Below are positions 27,525 to 37,000 of a stretch of DNA of 64,000 bases, one piece after another. Made by a program: the position numbers and the translations under genes. The stretch covers positions 1 to 64,000 of the forward strand of contig CAIXZF010000095.1 of the NCBI GenBank assembly GCA_903923925.1, given 5' to 3'. The notes beneath the pieces are model-generated. The model had not been told where the DNA came from, searched no databases, and saw nothing but the letters and a program-made list of their open reading frames with translations. This DNA comes from an uncultured Bacteroidales bacterium. Its GTDB lineage: Bacteria > Bacteroidota > Bacteroidia > Bacteroidales > CAIXZF01. Every line of letters begins with the position of its first letter. The first letter of the stretch is position 1.

Positions 27525-27693
27525 TTTTTCCAGCTGAAACGGCTTATTAATCACAAATACGCTATATTTTAACGAATATATTATTTTTAATAAAAATATT
27601 TCACTTTCTCAGGCTACCTTTTGCAAAATTTGCTGTCTAAAGGTAAGACGCCCCGTTGTTGTGCAGGGTTCAAAATTCCAGACATGTCATCTA

Positions 27694-27724
27694 TTGACTT
27701 GTGCTTGTTTATTTTGTACCTTTG
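27694..27724 (+). promoter_or_regulatory. Promoter of queA
   Basis: TTG at 27694–27696 and TACCTTTG at 27717–27724 are separated by 20 bases, a full match to the Bacteroidota TTG-N20-TAnnTTTG promoter. Transcription would start near 27731, about 45 bases before the ATG. The remaining intergenic bases (27525–27693) show no gene. Confidence 0.7.
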
Positions 27725-27775
27725 CAGACTTTTTTCAACGGCTTAACGTTGACTTAATAAATCTTACATATCGAC

Positions 27776-28825
27776 ATGAAGCTATCTCAGTTTCGTTTTT
27801 ACCTGCCGCAGGAACTTATCGCCGACCATCCTCCTGTTAACAGAGATGAGTCCAAATTAATGGTTATCAATCGCAAAGATCAAACTATTGAGCACAAAGT
27901 GTTCAAAGATGTTCTCGATTATTTTGGTGATGGTGATGTATTTATCATCAATAATACCAAAGTTTTCCCTGCCCGATTGTATGGCGAAAAAGAGAAAACC
28001 GGCGCAAAAATTGAAGTATTCCTTTTACGGGAACTTAACCGCGAAAGCCGCTTGTGGGATGTCCTCGTTGACCCCGCCAGAAAAATACGAATTGGAAACA
28101 AACTTTATTTCGGCGACGACGATTCGCTTGTAGCCGAAGTTATAGATAATACAACATCAAGAGGCAGAACAATCAGATTCCTGTTTGACGGCCCCTACGA
28201 TGAGTTTAAAAAAACGATCGAACGACTTGGCAAGACTCCTCTTCCCAAGATCCATAAACGTGCTGTAGAGCCCGAAGACAAAGAACGCTACCAGACTATC
28301 TATGCAAAGCACGAAGGCGCTGTTGTAGCTCCGACTGCAGGTCTGCATTTCAGCCGCGAACTTATGAAACGCCTCGAACTTAAAGGCGTTAACTTTTCAG
28401 AGGTTACGCTTCATGCCGGTTTAGGTAATTTCCGCAATATCGATGTGGAAGATCTTACCAAACACAAAATGGATTCTGAAGAAGTGCTGATAGAAGAAAA
28501 AAACTGCGCTATCATCAATAAAGCCAAACTGGCTAAAAAAAATGTGGTAGCTGTTGGTACAACTACGATGAAAGCTGTTGAATCATCGGTTACTATTAAC
28601 AACCAGATAAAACCCTTCAAAGGATGGTCGAATAAATTCATCTTCCCTCCCTACGAATTCAATATCGCTACAGCAATGGTTACAAATCTTCACCTGCCTA
28701 TGACTCCCATGCTCATGCAGGTTGCAGCTTTTGCTGATTACGACTTTCTGATGAAAGCCTATCAGGAGGCCGTTGACTTGAAATATAAGTTCTTCACCTA
28801 TGGTGATGCAATGCTGATTATCTGA
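27776..28825 (+). CDS. queA: S-adenosylmethionine:tRNA ribosyltransferase-isomerase QueA
   Basis: A 349-residue protein of normal length that moves the ribose part of S-adenosylmethionine to 7-aminomethyl-7-deazaguanine in tRNA, giving epoxyqueuosine. Family motifs are clear: [12 protein letters not shown] near residue 9, [15 protein letters not shown] near 59, APTAGLHFS near 184, [13 protein letters not shown] near 205 and [10 protein letters not shown] near 262. It is cytoplasmic. In many Bacteroidota it follows truB directly; here it is separated from it but keeps ispD downstream. Confidence 0.95.
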   Translation: MKLSQFRFYLPQELIADHPPVNRDESKLMVINRKDQTIEHKVFKDVLDYFGDGDVFIINNTKVFPARLYGEKEKTGAKIEVFLLRELNRESRLWDVLVDPARKIRIGNKLYFGDDDSLVAEVIDNTTSRGRTIRFLFDGPYDEFKKTIERLGKTPLPKIHKRAVEPEDKERYQTIYAKHEGAVVAPTAGLHFSRELMKRLELKGVNFSEVTLHAGLGNFRNIDVEDLTKHKMDSEEVLIEEKNCAIINKAKLAKKNVVAVGTTTMKAVESSVTINNQIKPFKGWSNKFIFPPYEFNIATAMVTNLHLPMTPMLMQVAAFADYDFLMKAYQEAVDLKYKFFTYGDAMLII

Positions 28826-28831
28826 GATCCT

Positions 28832-29509
28832 GTGCTTAAATCAGTCCTTATTGTTGCCGGAGGTAATGGCAAACGAATGTCTGCCAATATGCCTAAACAA
28901 TTTCTTCCGCTGAACGAAGAACCTGTTTTGATGCACACAATAAGGGCTTTCTATAATTACGAAAGGGGAATTAAAATATTTGTTGCTCTGAATTCCGAAT
29001 GGCATTTTTATTGGCAGCAACTTTGCGCAGAACTTCAGTTCACTATACCACATATACTTACTGAAGGTGGTTCAAATCGTTTTGAATCTGTTAAAAACGG
29101 ATTAACCCATATTTCGAATGAAGGTCTAATTGCAATTCATGATGGCGCAAGGCCCTTGGTTAGCAAAGAATTGATTTCAAAATGTTTCTCCGAAGCCAGA
29201 ATATATGGCAACGCCACTCCTGCTGTACCCGTTGGAGATTCAATGCGTGAAATTAATGGACTTGATAACCATGCTGTTGACAGGGCAAAATTTGCGTTTA
29301 TTCAAACGCCTCAGGTGTTTTGGGCGGAAATAATAAAACTTGCCTACGAAATCAACTACAATCCTGCCTTTACTGACGATGCTTCAGTTGTAGAATCTCA
29401 GGGGCTGGCTATAAAACTTATTCCCGGTGATCCCAGAAACATAAAAATTACCTGGCCCGATGATTTACGAATAGCACAATTATTATTAGCCGAAGTTCAG
29501 AATTCCTGA
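28832..29509 (+). CDS. ispD: 2-C-methyl-D-erythritol 4-phosphate cytidylyltransferase IspD
   Basis: A 225-residue cytidylyltransferase of the MEP pathway of isoprenoid synthesis, producing CDP-methylerythritol. Motifs: VAGGNGKRMSANMPKQFLPL at the nucleotide-binding N-terminus, IAIHDGARPLV near residue 105 and TPQVFWAE near 165. Translation seems to start at the GTG at 28832, six bases after the queA stop, since no closer ATG keeps the N-terminal motif. Length is normal. Confidence 0.92.
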   Translation: MLKSVLIVAGGNGKRMSANMPKQFLPLNEEPVLMHTIRAFYNYERGIKIFVALNSEWHFYWQQLCAELQFTIPHILTEGGSNRFESVKNGLTHISNEGLIAIHDGARPLVSKELISKCFSEARIYGNATPAVPVGDSMREINGLDNHAVDRAKFAFIQTPQVFWAEIIKLAYEINYNPAFTDDASVVESQGLAIKLIPGDPRNIKITWPDDLRIAQLLLAEVQNS

Positions 29510-30101
29510 CCTACTTTTCCATTGCCGTTAAGCACAAAATATGTGTAAAACGTTGCAGCACAAGCAACTATAGTCCTGCTATGGACAAAATAAAGACCAC
29601 GAAATTCGCAGCCCGGAACGGGTTGAAGACAAGCTTATGTTTGGAACACTGTTTAAGCAAAGTTGATGTCGCAAACCTTATTCTGGAACAGAACCATAAT
29701 CATTGGAGGCTTTTCATAGATGCCCTACGGGCAAATGCTTTTGTTGCTTGCCGCGTTTCTATAGGCATTCAAACCCTACGGGCTATGCAAGGAATTCCGA
29801 TTCTTTCAGCCTATGCCAGATATGGGCTTTCCTCCGGGTCAAACCAGGAATACCGTTTCATTCTCCGTCAGGAGATTCATGACAATAGAAACATTGAAAC
29901 CGATATGTATTTTTTCTCCGTAGGAGATTGATGAAGTTTGGCGTCATTGAAATTACTATTGTTGATGCTGCTTTTGAATTTTTAAATACTACAAAACCAT
30001 CTGAGGTCGGTTCGCCTTGGCCGTCAGCTCCCTGCTAAATTGGCACCATCAATCCCGTGAGGGATTAAATATGGGTAGAATTTATATCTAAACATCCAAT
30101 G
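29510..30101. repeat. Intergenic block of short related hairpins
   Basis: About 590 bases without a convincing gene. Several small perfect hairpins share a CCGT/CTACGG-type core: gccctacgggc at 29722–29732, ccctacggg at 29774–29782, tctccgtcaggaga at 29862–29875, tctccgtaggaga at 29915–29927 and aatcccgtgagggatt at 30051–30066. A 116-codon open frame (29581–29931) runs through them but its product has no protein character. The block looks like a repeat-derived, non-coding region; the source element is unknown to me. Confidence 0.6.
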
Positions 30102-31295
30102 CTACAAACAGGAGGCTGTTCTGCGGCCAGCATTATTCAAGGAACGCCTGATGCTACTTCTCCCTTTCCAGCTGGTATTCAGGAAAACACCCAGGATAGC
30201 AGCAAGACTTACATAAAAAATTCCAAGAAATTGAAGAGGCAGATAATACAACATCAACCTGCTTTTTCCAAAATATTGGATTGAAGAATGAACAAGCCGG
30301 AAATCGGTCACATTCTTTACTCCAAAAAATACAACAAAAACTAAAATCCAGGAATTAAAAAATATTGATCCAAGGAAAGAAATAAGTAAAAAAAAGTTCA
30401 TCATAAATACAAGGCCAGCCACAAATAGTATCCATTTATCGGTATAAGCCGGTGCTTTTGAAACCCAGCGTAAACGCTGTATACTAACTGATTTCCAAGT
30501 TTTTAAACCGCTTGTCCTTACCAAACTTTGCTCCCCGGATAAACAAAAATAAATACTATCTGATCCATAGTGCCGCTTAACTTTCTCCAAAAGGAACATA
30601 TCGTCGCCAGATGCATACTTTTCGCCACCCTGCAAAGCATCTGCTGCTTCCCAAACAGCCTTTTCAATGAGCAAATTGGCTCCATTGCACATCAATGGCC
30701 TGCCTGACCGTATAGCGCCAGCCGTAACTCCCATCAAAACGCAACATTCAAGTAACTGAATATCTGACAGTAAACTTCTTTCATCAAAGGGAACAACAGC
30801 AGCAGCTATCATTCTTGCTTTCCCTTTCCGATTTAAGTAACAACGTACCATCGATTCAATCCAATGCACCGAAGGCACACAATCACCATCCGTAAAAACC
30901 AAAAGCTCACCTTTTGCCTTTCCTACCCCGATTCTAAGTGATTTCTTTTTACTACAGCCATTATTCTCAATTTTTTTTGCATCCAGGAGAGTTACGATCC
31001 CCTTTCCGCAGTATTCAGAAACAATTTCAGCAGTTCTGTCATCCGAATAATCATTAACAACAATAACCTCATACTCACGAATTAAATCCGGCAGATGTTG
31101 ATTCGTTAATGAATCCAGCAATGCAGCAATACCCGATTCTTCATTTCTGCAAGCTACAATCACACTTACAGATACACTACGTTCGGAAACTCCAGAAGAT
31201 AGGTTTTCTTTTCTAAAACCATCCTCTATCGATAGAATTACAATAATATATGCAATGGTAATAATACTTCCTGTAATAATTAATCCTGTTAACAT
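30102..31295 (-). CDS. Membrane glycosyltransferase family 2
   Basis: A 397-residue processive-type GT2. An N-terminal membrane helix (about 2–22) is followed by the GT-A domain: VSVIVACRNEESGI near residue 43, VIVVNDYSDDRT near 78, the metal-binding TDGDC near 134, GDDMFLLEK near 230 and the QRLRW motif near 272. Three or four C-terminal helices (about 285–370) follow. It probably transfers sugars from nucleotide donors to a lipid or surface polymer. No other glycan-synthesis genes are adjacent, so the acceptor is unknown. It is transcribed away from ruvC. Confidence 0.85.
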   Translation of the reverse strand: MLTGLIITGSIITIAYIIVILSIEDGFRKENLSSGVSERSVSVSVIVACRNEESGIAALLDSLTNQHLPDLIREYEVIVVNDYSDDRTAEIVSEYCGKGIVTLLDAKKIENNGCSKKKSLRIGVGKAKGELLVFTDGDCVPSVHWIESMVRCYLNRKGKARMIAAAVVPFDERSLLSDIQLLECCVLMGVTAGAIRSGRPLMCNGANLLIEKAVWEAADALQGGEKYASGDDMFLLEKVKRHYGSDSIYFCLSGEQSLVRTSGLKTWKSVSIQRLRWVSKAPAYTDKWILFVAGLVFMMNFFLLISFLGSIFFNSWILVFVVFFGVKNVTDFRLVHSSIQYFGKSRLMLYYLPLQFLGIFYVSLAAILGVFLNTSWKGRSSIRRSLNNAGRRTASCL

Positions 31296-31330
31296 CCTAT
31301 ATTATTACGGTAGAGGTGATAAGTTTTACC

Positions 31331-31338
31331 TATTTTTG
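31331..31338 (+). promoter_or_regulatory. Putative -7 element for ruvC
   Basis: TATTTTTG is a perfect TAnnTTTG match and lies 26 bases before the ruvC ATG. No clear TTG is found 19–20 bases upstream, so the -33 part is weak. Confidence 0.5.
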
Positions 31339-31364
31339 TCTGATCAGGCATTATTAAACTAAAG

Positions 31365-31922
31365 ATGAGTGTAACAGAACGAATAATTTTGGGTATTGAC
31401 CCGGGGACAACTATTATGGGTTTTGGTGTAATTAAACAGGAGAATAAAGATATTAGTCTTGTTGCCCTTGGGGTTTTAAAATTAGCTAAAATTGACGATG
31501 GCGCTTTAAAACTCAAAAAAATATTTGAAACCATGCTTGAGTACATCGAACTGTACAAACCCGACGAACTAGCAATTGAGGCACCATTCTTTGGGAAAAA
31601 TGTACAATCCATGCTAAAATTAGGCAGAGCACAAGGAGTTGCAATTGCAGCAGCATTGTACCGCGACATCCCCATATTCGAATATTCACCCCGTAAAATA
31701 AAACAGTCGATAACAGGTAAAGGTGCAGCCTCAAAAGAACAGGTATCCGAAATGATTCTGCGTTTGCTGAAAATTAAAGAAAAGCCAGCTCAGTTAGATG
31801 CCACAGATGCCGTAGCTGTAGCAATGTGTCATTATTTCCAGCGTAACACAGCCGCTGCCGACTCAAAATACACCGGATGGGAAAGTTTTCTATCTAAAAA
31901 TAAGGATAGAATTCTGCCGTAA
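31365..31922 (+). CDS. ruvC: Holliday junction resolvase RuvC
   Basis: A 185-residue endonuclease that cuts Holliday junctions as a dimer together with RuvAB. The four acidic active-site positions can be placed: Asp in ILGIDPGTTIMGFG, Glu in ELAIEAPFFGKNVQS, and the pair in QLDATDAVAVAMCH near the end. The basic region KGAASKEQV is also present. Length is normal. It is divergent from the glycosyltransferase and converges with the HIT gene. Confidence 0.93.
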   Translation: MSVTERIILGIDPGTTIMGFGVIKQENKDISLVALGVLKLAKIDDGALKLKKIFETMLEYIELYKPDELAIEAPFFGKNVQSMLKLGRAQGVAIAAALYRDIPIFEYSPRKIKQSITGKGAASKEQVSEMILRLLKIKEKPAQLDATDAVAVAMCHYFQRNTAAADSKYTGWESFLSKNKDRILP

Positions 31923-31943
31923 TACTTCTTCAGAAAAGAAAAT

Positions 31944-32339
31944 TTATTTGAATTCAGAAGCTATAGAAGCACATAATTCGCTTAGCTCATCCGCACTGAA
32001 TTTAAGCTTGGGCTTACTGAAGTCCATATCATAAACACTTGTAATAGGAATCAGGTGGATATGGGCATGAGCAACTTCGAGTCCGATAACAGTTACTCCG
32101 ATTTTAGCGCAGGGCACACGCTTTTTTATAGCTCTGGCCACCCGTTTAGCAAAAAGAAATAAATCGCTATAGTTCTCATCATCAATATCGAAGATGTAAT
32201 CTATCTCAGCTTTGGGAATAACCAGAACATGTCCTTTAGCCAAAGGGTTAATATCCAGAAAGGCAAAAAATCTTTCATCCTCAGCAACTTTATAGCTAGG
32301 TATTTCGCCCTGAACAATTTTTGTAAAGATACCGGCCAT
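31944..32339 (-). CDS. HIT family nucleotide-binding protein
   Basis: A 131-residue histidine-triad protein. The C-terminal motif HAHIHLIPI carries the catalytic histidine, and GHVLVIPKAEIDY with LDINPLAKGHV matches the Hint/HIT family. Members hydrolyse AMP-linked compounds; the natural substrate is uncertain. It begins 11 bases after greA on the same strand, an arrangement often seen in this phylum, so the two are likely co-transcribed. Confidence 0.88.
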   Translation of the reverse strand: MAGIFTKIVQGEIPSYKVAEDERFFAFLDINPLAKGHVLVIPKAEIDYIFDIDDENYSDLFLFAKRVARAIKKRVPCAKIGVTVIGLEVAHAHIHLIPITSVYDMDFSKPKLKFSADELSELCASIASEFK

Positions 32340-32350
32340 AGGAAAATTAT

Positions 32351-32824
32351 TTAGCGGGTAATTTCTATAATTTCAAAAGGAATAACGCCGGCAGGAACCT
32401 GAATTTCAACAATGGCTCCCACTTCCTTGCCCAGCAGGCCTTTGGCAATAGGAGAATTTACAGAGATTTTACCATGTTTAATATCTGCCTCATTTTCAGG
32501 AACAAGTGTATACTGAACAATTTGATTTGATTTCAGGTTTTTTACTTTAACAGTAGAAAGTATTAAGGCTTTATGATCATCAAGTTTGGATTCATCGATT
32601 AAACGTGCATTACTTATAACATCCTGAAGTTTAGCTATTTTCATCTCCAGCATGCCCTGGGCATTTTTAGCCGCATCGTATTCAGCATTCTCTGAAAGGT
32701 CGCCTTTATCGCGGGCTTCAGCAATTTGTTGGGAAATAGATGGTCTTTCCACTGATAAAAGGTGGTCCAGCTCATCTTTAAGTTTAATCAGGCCTTCCTG
32801 TGTATAATATCGTAGGTTTGACAT
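32351..32824 (-). CDS. greA: Transcription elongation factor GreA
   Basis: A 157-residue protein that rescues backtracked RNA polymerase by stimulating transcript cleavage. The N-terminal coiled coil has the acidic tip DKGDLSENAEYDAAKNAQGM typical of GreA, and the C-terminal FKBP-like domain ends SPIAKGLLGKEVGAIVEIQV. Full length. It leads the greA–HIT pair. Confidence 0.93.
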   Translation of the reverse strand: MSNLRYYTQEGLIKLKDELDHLLSVERPSISQQIAEARDKGDLSENAEYDAAKNAQGMLEMKIAKLQDVISNARLIDESKLDDHKALILSTVKVKNLKSNQIVQYTLVPENEADIKHGKISVNSPIAKGLLGKEVGAIVEIQVPAGVIPFEIIEITR

Positions 32825-32856
32825 GGAATTGGTATCTTTTCAGTAAAAAATAAAGT

Positions 32857-32886
32857 AGAGAAGACCCTAATACAAGGGCCTTCTCT
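32857..32886 (-). terminator. Intrinsic terminator after the PorV-like gene
   Basis: A 12-bp stem with one mismatch (32857–32868 with 32875–32886) closes a 6-base loop. Read on the minus strand it is followed by a T-rich run (tactttatttttt). It lies about 40 bases past the PorV-like stop and before greA, so it separates the two units. Confidence 0.75.
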
Positions 32887-32925
32887 GTCACAAATATAAA
32901 TTAAATATCCTAAAAAAGCAAATCT

Positions 32926-33993
32926 CTATAAATTAATTCTGGCTCCGATACTGTGAGTACCAGAAAAAGGATCCGTAGACCTATACGAATAATCTATTGA
33001 GAAGGTTGAGCCTTTTTCTTTGTTTAGTGGCATTTCCACCGACAATCCAGCGCTAGGGCCTGTATAGGCCGAAGTTCTGTCCTTAGTACTGAAAATACCA
33101 TCTTCATATGAGTAACCAGCACGCAGGTAAAGGTAACCGGCATAACCATACTCAGCACCAAAATTAATCTGGTCTTTGGTAAAAGAGTTAGAAATGAAAG
33201 CACCAGCCATCGTAAGTTTATGAGTTTCACCGAGAATAAAATCATAAGCAGCACCAATATTCAGCTGAGCAGGTAATTCGTATTGCTGCGAACGCTGTTC
33301 AACAGTAAACTGTGTTTCCTGACCCGGAATGAAACCACGAAAGGACATACCGTCACCCTTGAATTTCATTGTAGGACCCACATTTTTAAGTGCTATTCCG
33401 AATTTTACATTTTCCAGTTCTCCGGTAATATATTCAATACCGGCATCGATTGCAATTCCCTGGGCTGAAACATCAGAAATAGCTTCATTGATAATCTTTA
33501 CGTTAATACCTCCAAAAATGGAATTTGAGAAGGCTTTTGAGTACGAAAGACCAATGTTCATGAGCGAAGGTGAGAAAGTACCGATACTTCCTTGAGAAGG
33601 ATCAGGGCTTTCAACCGTTGTTTTCTGGATATCGCCAAACCGCATCGACATGATCTGCATACCAATAACACTGGATTCTCCGGCTTTCTGAGTAAATCCG
33701 AAGGTGCTGATTGAAACACCTGAACCTTCGAACCAGCGGGTATGTGCGAACATGAACTCTGAACGTTTGGTTAGAGCAGTACCGGCCACATTGGTAAACA
33801 TACTTTCCAGACCTTTCGCACAGGCCACATTTGCACTGCCCCAGCCTGTAGCACGTGCCCAGGGATTAATGAGCAATTCAGAGGCACCGGCAGAACCTGA
33901 TCTGTCTTTGTTTCCTGCATAGGAACTTATAACCGGCATGAGCAGGCTTAAGGTTATTATAGTGGCAGCAAGATATTTTAAAGTTTTTTTCAT
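32926..33993 (-). CDS. PorV/PorQ-family outer-membrane protein
   Basis: A 355-residue FadL-like barrel of the PorV/PorQ family. Signal peptide at about 1–23 (MKKTLKYLAATIITLSLLMP...). The mature N-terminus has the family's SAGASELLINPWARATGWG pattern, and the chain ends in GARINL after regular β-strands. PorV is the T9SS shuttle that carries cargo from the translocon to the attachment complex; paralogues may serve single cargos. The start at 33993 is chosen because it gives a standard signal peptide and is preceded by aggaag; the frame is open to 34038. It follows the large secreted protein and the TonB receptor in the same direction. Confidence 0.8.
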   Translation of the reverse strand: MKKTLKYLAATIITLSLLMPVISSYAGNKDRSGSAGASELLINPWARATGWGSANVACAKGLESMFTNVAGTALTKRSEFMFAHTRWFEGSGVSISTFGFTQKAGESSVIGMQIMSMRFGDIQKTTVESPDPSQGSIGTFSPSLMNIGLSYSKAFSNSIFGGINVKIINEAISDVSAQGIAIDAGIEYITGELENVKFGIALKNVGPTMKFKGDGMSFRGFIPGQETQFTVEQRSQQYELPAQLNIGAAYDFILGETHKLTMAGAFISNSFTKDQINFGAEYGYAGYLYLRAGYSYEDGIFSTKDRTSAYTGPSAGLSVEMPLNKEKGSTFSIDYSYRSTDPFSGTHSIGARINL

Positions 33994-34042
33994 CGTCTTC
34001 CTTTTTGAATTTTTTAACATGATGAATTCCAAATGCAATCGT

Positions 34043-37000
34043 TTAGAATGCGTTCAAGTCAACAGGACGTAAAACACCGAACCATTTGACAACCTTTTCT
34101 CCTATACCGGGAGCATTAATGTGAAGGAGATAAACACCGCCGGCAATTGGAATTCCGGCTGTATTTTTCAAATCCCAATCCACAGAAGTCTTGATTTCGT
34201 CTTTTGTAATCTTACGAACAAGAACTCCGTTAACGGTATAAATTGAAATGGTACATTTCTCAGGTAGATTTGTGATTCTCACCCTATTATCAAGCTGATC
34301 TGTTTCATAACCAGAATAACCATAATAAGGATTCGGAACTACATTAATAAGATCGAGAGCAGATTTTGCCTGATCATTATTATTGTAAACAGTAGCAATA
34401 TCTTCAGTATTGAAGGTATACATCGGCCAGTTATTATTCTGAGGACTGCCGGCACCAACATTAGATGTCGAATAATTCTCAGCATATGGTTTCCCGACCC
34501 TGATACGGATAGTACACTCATTTGAGAGCCATGGCTGGTTTGTTACAGCCATTGGGATACCAACCCACATAGCATTTGCATACCCATAAAGACGATAATT
34601 AATATCGGCAATAGTCGTTCTTCCCCAGTACCCAAAATCATAAGCAGGGCAATCGAGTTGTGGATTTCCAGGCTCAATATTCTCAGTGTGAGCAAAAGTG
34701 TATACAAAGTGTTTTCCACCGAAGACAACTTTACCCAGGTTACTGATATAATGTGTGCTTAGGAAAGGATTATTCGGATCTATATCGGTTGGATTCCAGA
34801 TCATATCGCGGCCATTTTCGGAAACGAGCCATGAATCTTCTGAGAATGCCATATTCAAACGTTCGCCTGTTTCGAGGTTAATTGCATATCCAGGGAACCA
34901 GCCCATGCCAGTTTCAGCAATAAAGTTTGCATCTTCAGGATTCATACTAACACCTGATCCAACAGCAGCAGGATTGCCGAATTTATCAACAGACTGAGCT
35001 TTTCGTACATCAAAACGATCAGCATTACCCTGCGACAGGTTTTTGTCAGGACTCATTTCGATAACAGGAACACGCGACCATTTAGATTTGTCAGGTGTGA
35101 TTACAATATCAACACTGGCAAGCTGAGTCATTTTGAACTTCGATTTCGAAGGTCTTGAGAAACCAGGACCAGCTTCGCTCTGATCTTTAAGAGCAGTGAG
35201 GTTGTAAGGCGCCCAGGTACGTCCAACGGTTTTCTCATAATCCTCATTCGGATCATAGGCAAAACTTGGCATATCCCAGTCATTATTTCCTGAATTTGCT
35301 TCATCCTGAAGAACTCCTGAACGGATCCAGTTCCAGGGACCTGGGTTATCAATATCCGTAATACCAGTCAGCCAGATTTTCGAACTGTCGGCAAATGAGA
35401 TTGATGATTCAATATATCCATTAAGCAGAGCCATTGCAGTATCGTTCGGGTTTCTTCCAGGTCTGAGAACCTGCTTAATCTGAACCGAAAGTCCGATGTC
35501 GAGAAGTAATTGCTCATTATCAACAGCTATGGTAGTATCAGAAGAATAAACCTCGCCGCTAAGGTTATTGGTAAGCGTCCATTTTGAAGAACTTACTCCA
35601 GTTGTTGAAGAAGGAACAAATTTAATTGTGTAGTTACCTTTTTTAACATTCAGCGGATCAATAACTTTAATTTTTACAGGTCCTTTACCATTCTCATAAA
35701 CCGGGTTTTCCAGAATAAAAGGAGGACTTGTCTTTGCCATCAAAGCGTCTTTACTTGCCTGTGTCCACTCAAGAGCCAGACCACCATTTCCCTGTCCTTC
35801 GATACGGGTAATTTTAGGACCATCGCCATAGGTGCTGTGCGTAACAGTTCCATTAGCTTCCGGACTAGGAATGTGAGGGATAGCCGTCATAATTTTCGGT
35901 GACTTACGCCCAATCAGGTAAGGTTTTTTCTGTCCGAGTAAACCATTCTGGAAGTTCGGATCCTGGCTATAGGTAAGATAATTATTGTAAGCGTAGGCAA
36001 CACAGGCAAAATAATATTGCTTGTGATTCACCAGTCTCTTATCACCTGTAGCAAACTGGTCTTCGCTAACCATAAATGAATGTGTAATTCCCTTATCACC
36101 ACCCTCAACCATTTTCACAGGAACATTTGCCTGTAATTCCTGGTTGTATTCATAGTTAATAAGTGTAGTAACGCCATTTTTGAGGTCACACTGAGCAACC
36201 TGGCGGGCTTTATCAAGGTCATTAAAATCGGTAACAGTAGCGTCAGCTAACTGGAAAATCTGGTAGCCTTCGAAACGATAAACAGAATCGTAGCGAACCT
36301 TGCAAGGAACAGTTGTGCTGTCAGGTAGCAAGCTATCAGGAGTAATAATGTTTGGATCAATTTCGTGATAGGTTTCAAACTCGTTGTTTGAGCCTTTGTA
36401 ATTCTTAGTGTAAAGAAGGATTTCCCTGTCGAGTTCCTGTACAATCAAATCTGGATGATCAGGACCCTCAAGAACCTTGAAACAATTTTCGAATAACTTC
36501 TGGCATTTATCGTCAACAACTTTCAGCAGCTGAACAGAAGCCCATGGACCTCCGGAACTAGCTCTTGCCCATGGAATACCAACAGTAATATAGTTAACAG
36601 AACCAGGTTCCAGGGTAAATGGACCAGCAGACTGCATGAAACGTCTGTCGTCAGGAGGGTTCCCAACATTTGCTTCAGTCCATGGTTCTCCACTACCACC
36701 AACGCCAGTCTGGTATCCAGGAGGTTGAATTCCTAAGGTACCCCAGTTACATGGGTCAGAAAGTTCAGGGAACATAAAATCGCAGGCAGGACCAGTAGCA
36801 CCAGAGTTCGGGTGGCCGTTACCGCCATATTGCATGCGAATACCGTCTTTCCAGATACCTCTGAGGAAATTGTAATAGTCAGGAGCAGTGTTAGGGTCGC
36901 AGGTAGGACCTGAACTACAGTTTGTATGATAAACGAAACGCCTCATTCCAAAACGCTCATTATCTACAATACCATCGGCGAAGTTTACACCATTGATAGA

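Noticed and set aside
27560-27605. A/T-only symmetry after the sugar permease considered as a terminator
   Set aside because: Pairing is imperfect and made only of A and T, so a stable hairpin is doubtful.
29581-29931. 116-codon open frame after ispD
   Set aside because: It runs through several perfect hairpins of the repeat block, has unusual composition and resembles no protein family.
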